Source: CAYVUV01 sp964455095 (GTDB lineage: Bacteria > Desulfobacterota > Binatia > HRBIN30 > CADEER01). From it: a DNA stretch of 44,503 bases. The stretch is taken from contig CAYVUV010000398.1 of assembly GCA_964455095.1 (NCBI GenBank), positions 1-44,503 on the forward strand, read 5' to 3'. The translations under genes and the position numbers were made by a program. Positions 44,439 through 44,503 of this stretch are shown piece by piece (within the stretch, counting starts at the first letter, position 1; each line of letters opens with the position of its first letter). Below the pieces are notes generated by a model that made no database searches, was not told where the DNA came from, and saw nothing but the letters and a program-made list of their open reading frames with translations.

Positions 44439-44503
44439 TCGGCCTGGTTGACAGCCCCTCATTTCCTAGGAAGGCCCGATCGATGGAACTTACCGCCGAA
44501 CAG
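44363..44503. repeat. 141-bp terminal direct repeat (right copy)
   Basis: Identical to 1-141; see the left copy. It contains the end of the tail tube gene and the first 7 codons of the tail chaperone gene. Confidence 0.97.
44483..44503 (+). CDS. Tail assembly chaperone, first 7 codons (duplicate of 121-141)
   Basis: MELTAEQ, the start of the gene at 121-498 repeated by circular closure; not an independent gene. Confidence 0.93.

Overview
The window is the complete genome of a temperate, HK97-type long-tailed phage (or excised prophage). The first 141 bases recur exactly as the last 141, so it is a circular contig with a unit length of 44,362 bp. Coding density is high and base composition is GC-rich. 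The host is most likely a planctomycete or a close relative. This is inferred from a PEP-CTERM exported protein, a CxxC zinc-ribbon/one-TM protein, two exported CxxCH proteins with planctomycete-like C-terminal motifs, weak use of Shine-Dalgarno sites, and short intergenic repeats of the CACAGAG / CACCGAG / CTAGCCCC type.

Layout, read clockwise. 33.5-44.5 kb, then 0-6.6 kb (plus strand), is the late block: HNH nuclease, a probable cos region, P27-type small terminase, large terminase, portal, prohead protease, major capsid, head-tail connectors, tail terminator, tail tube, tail-assembly chaperone with a classic -1 slippery site, tape measure, distal tail proteins and a tail fibre. 6.6-9.6 kb (minus strand) is a tail-to-tail accessory block: five small coupled genes, a PEP-CTERM protein and a zinc-ribbon membrane protein. 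9.6-10.65 kb is non-coding. It holds the 3' half of a tRNA-Cys(GCA) gene (the probable attP core), a candidate structured RNA with its own terminator, and inverted repeats. 10.65-11.7 kb encodes a tyrosine integrase, followed by three terminator-like hairpins spaced about 100 bp apart.

12-21 kb is the early region: a ParB-like protein, a winged-helix replication-initiator-like protein with three 24-bp iterons inside its gene (candidate origin), a sigma-region-4-like mini-protein, a RimI-like acetyltransferase and many small unknowns. 21-28 kb is unusual cargo: an astacin-type metalloprotease, a desaturase-like membrane protein with the histidine pattern of the CarF/PEDS1 (plasmalogen desaturase) family, two translationally coupled exported CxxCH proteins, and an exported RPQR-repeat protein. 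28-33.5 kb has a Dam-type methylase and apparent adhesin or virion proteins that share a C-terminal module.

Three dispersed DNA elements tie the map together: a GTCGCGCGAC palindrome (5 copies), a CACTTTTGACC element abutting gene starts or ends (8 copies plus a degenerate one), and hairpins with a GACCTGC..GCAGTC core at gene boundaries (5 copies). They look like a phage-wide regulatory code. No endolysin, CI-like repressor, reverse transcriptase or CRISPR array was recognised.
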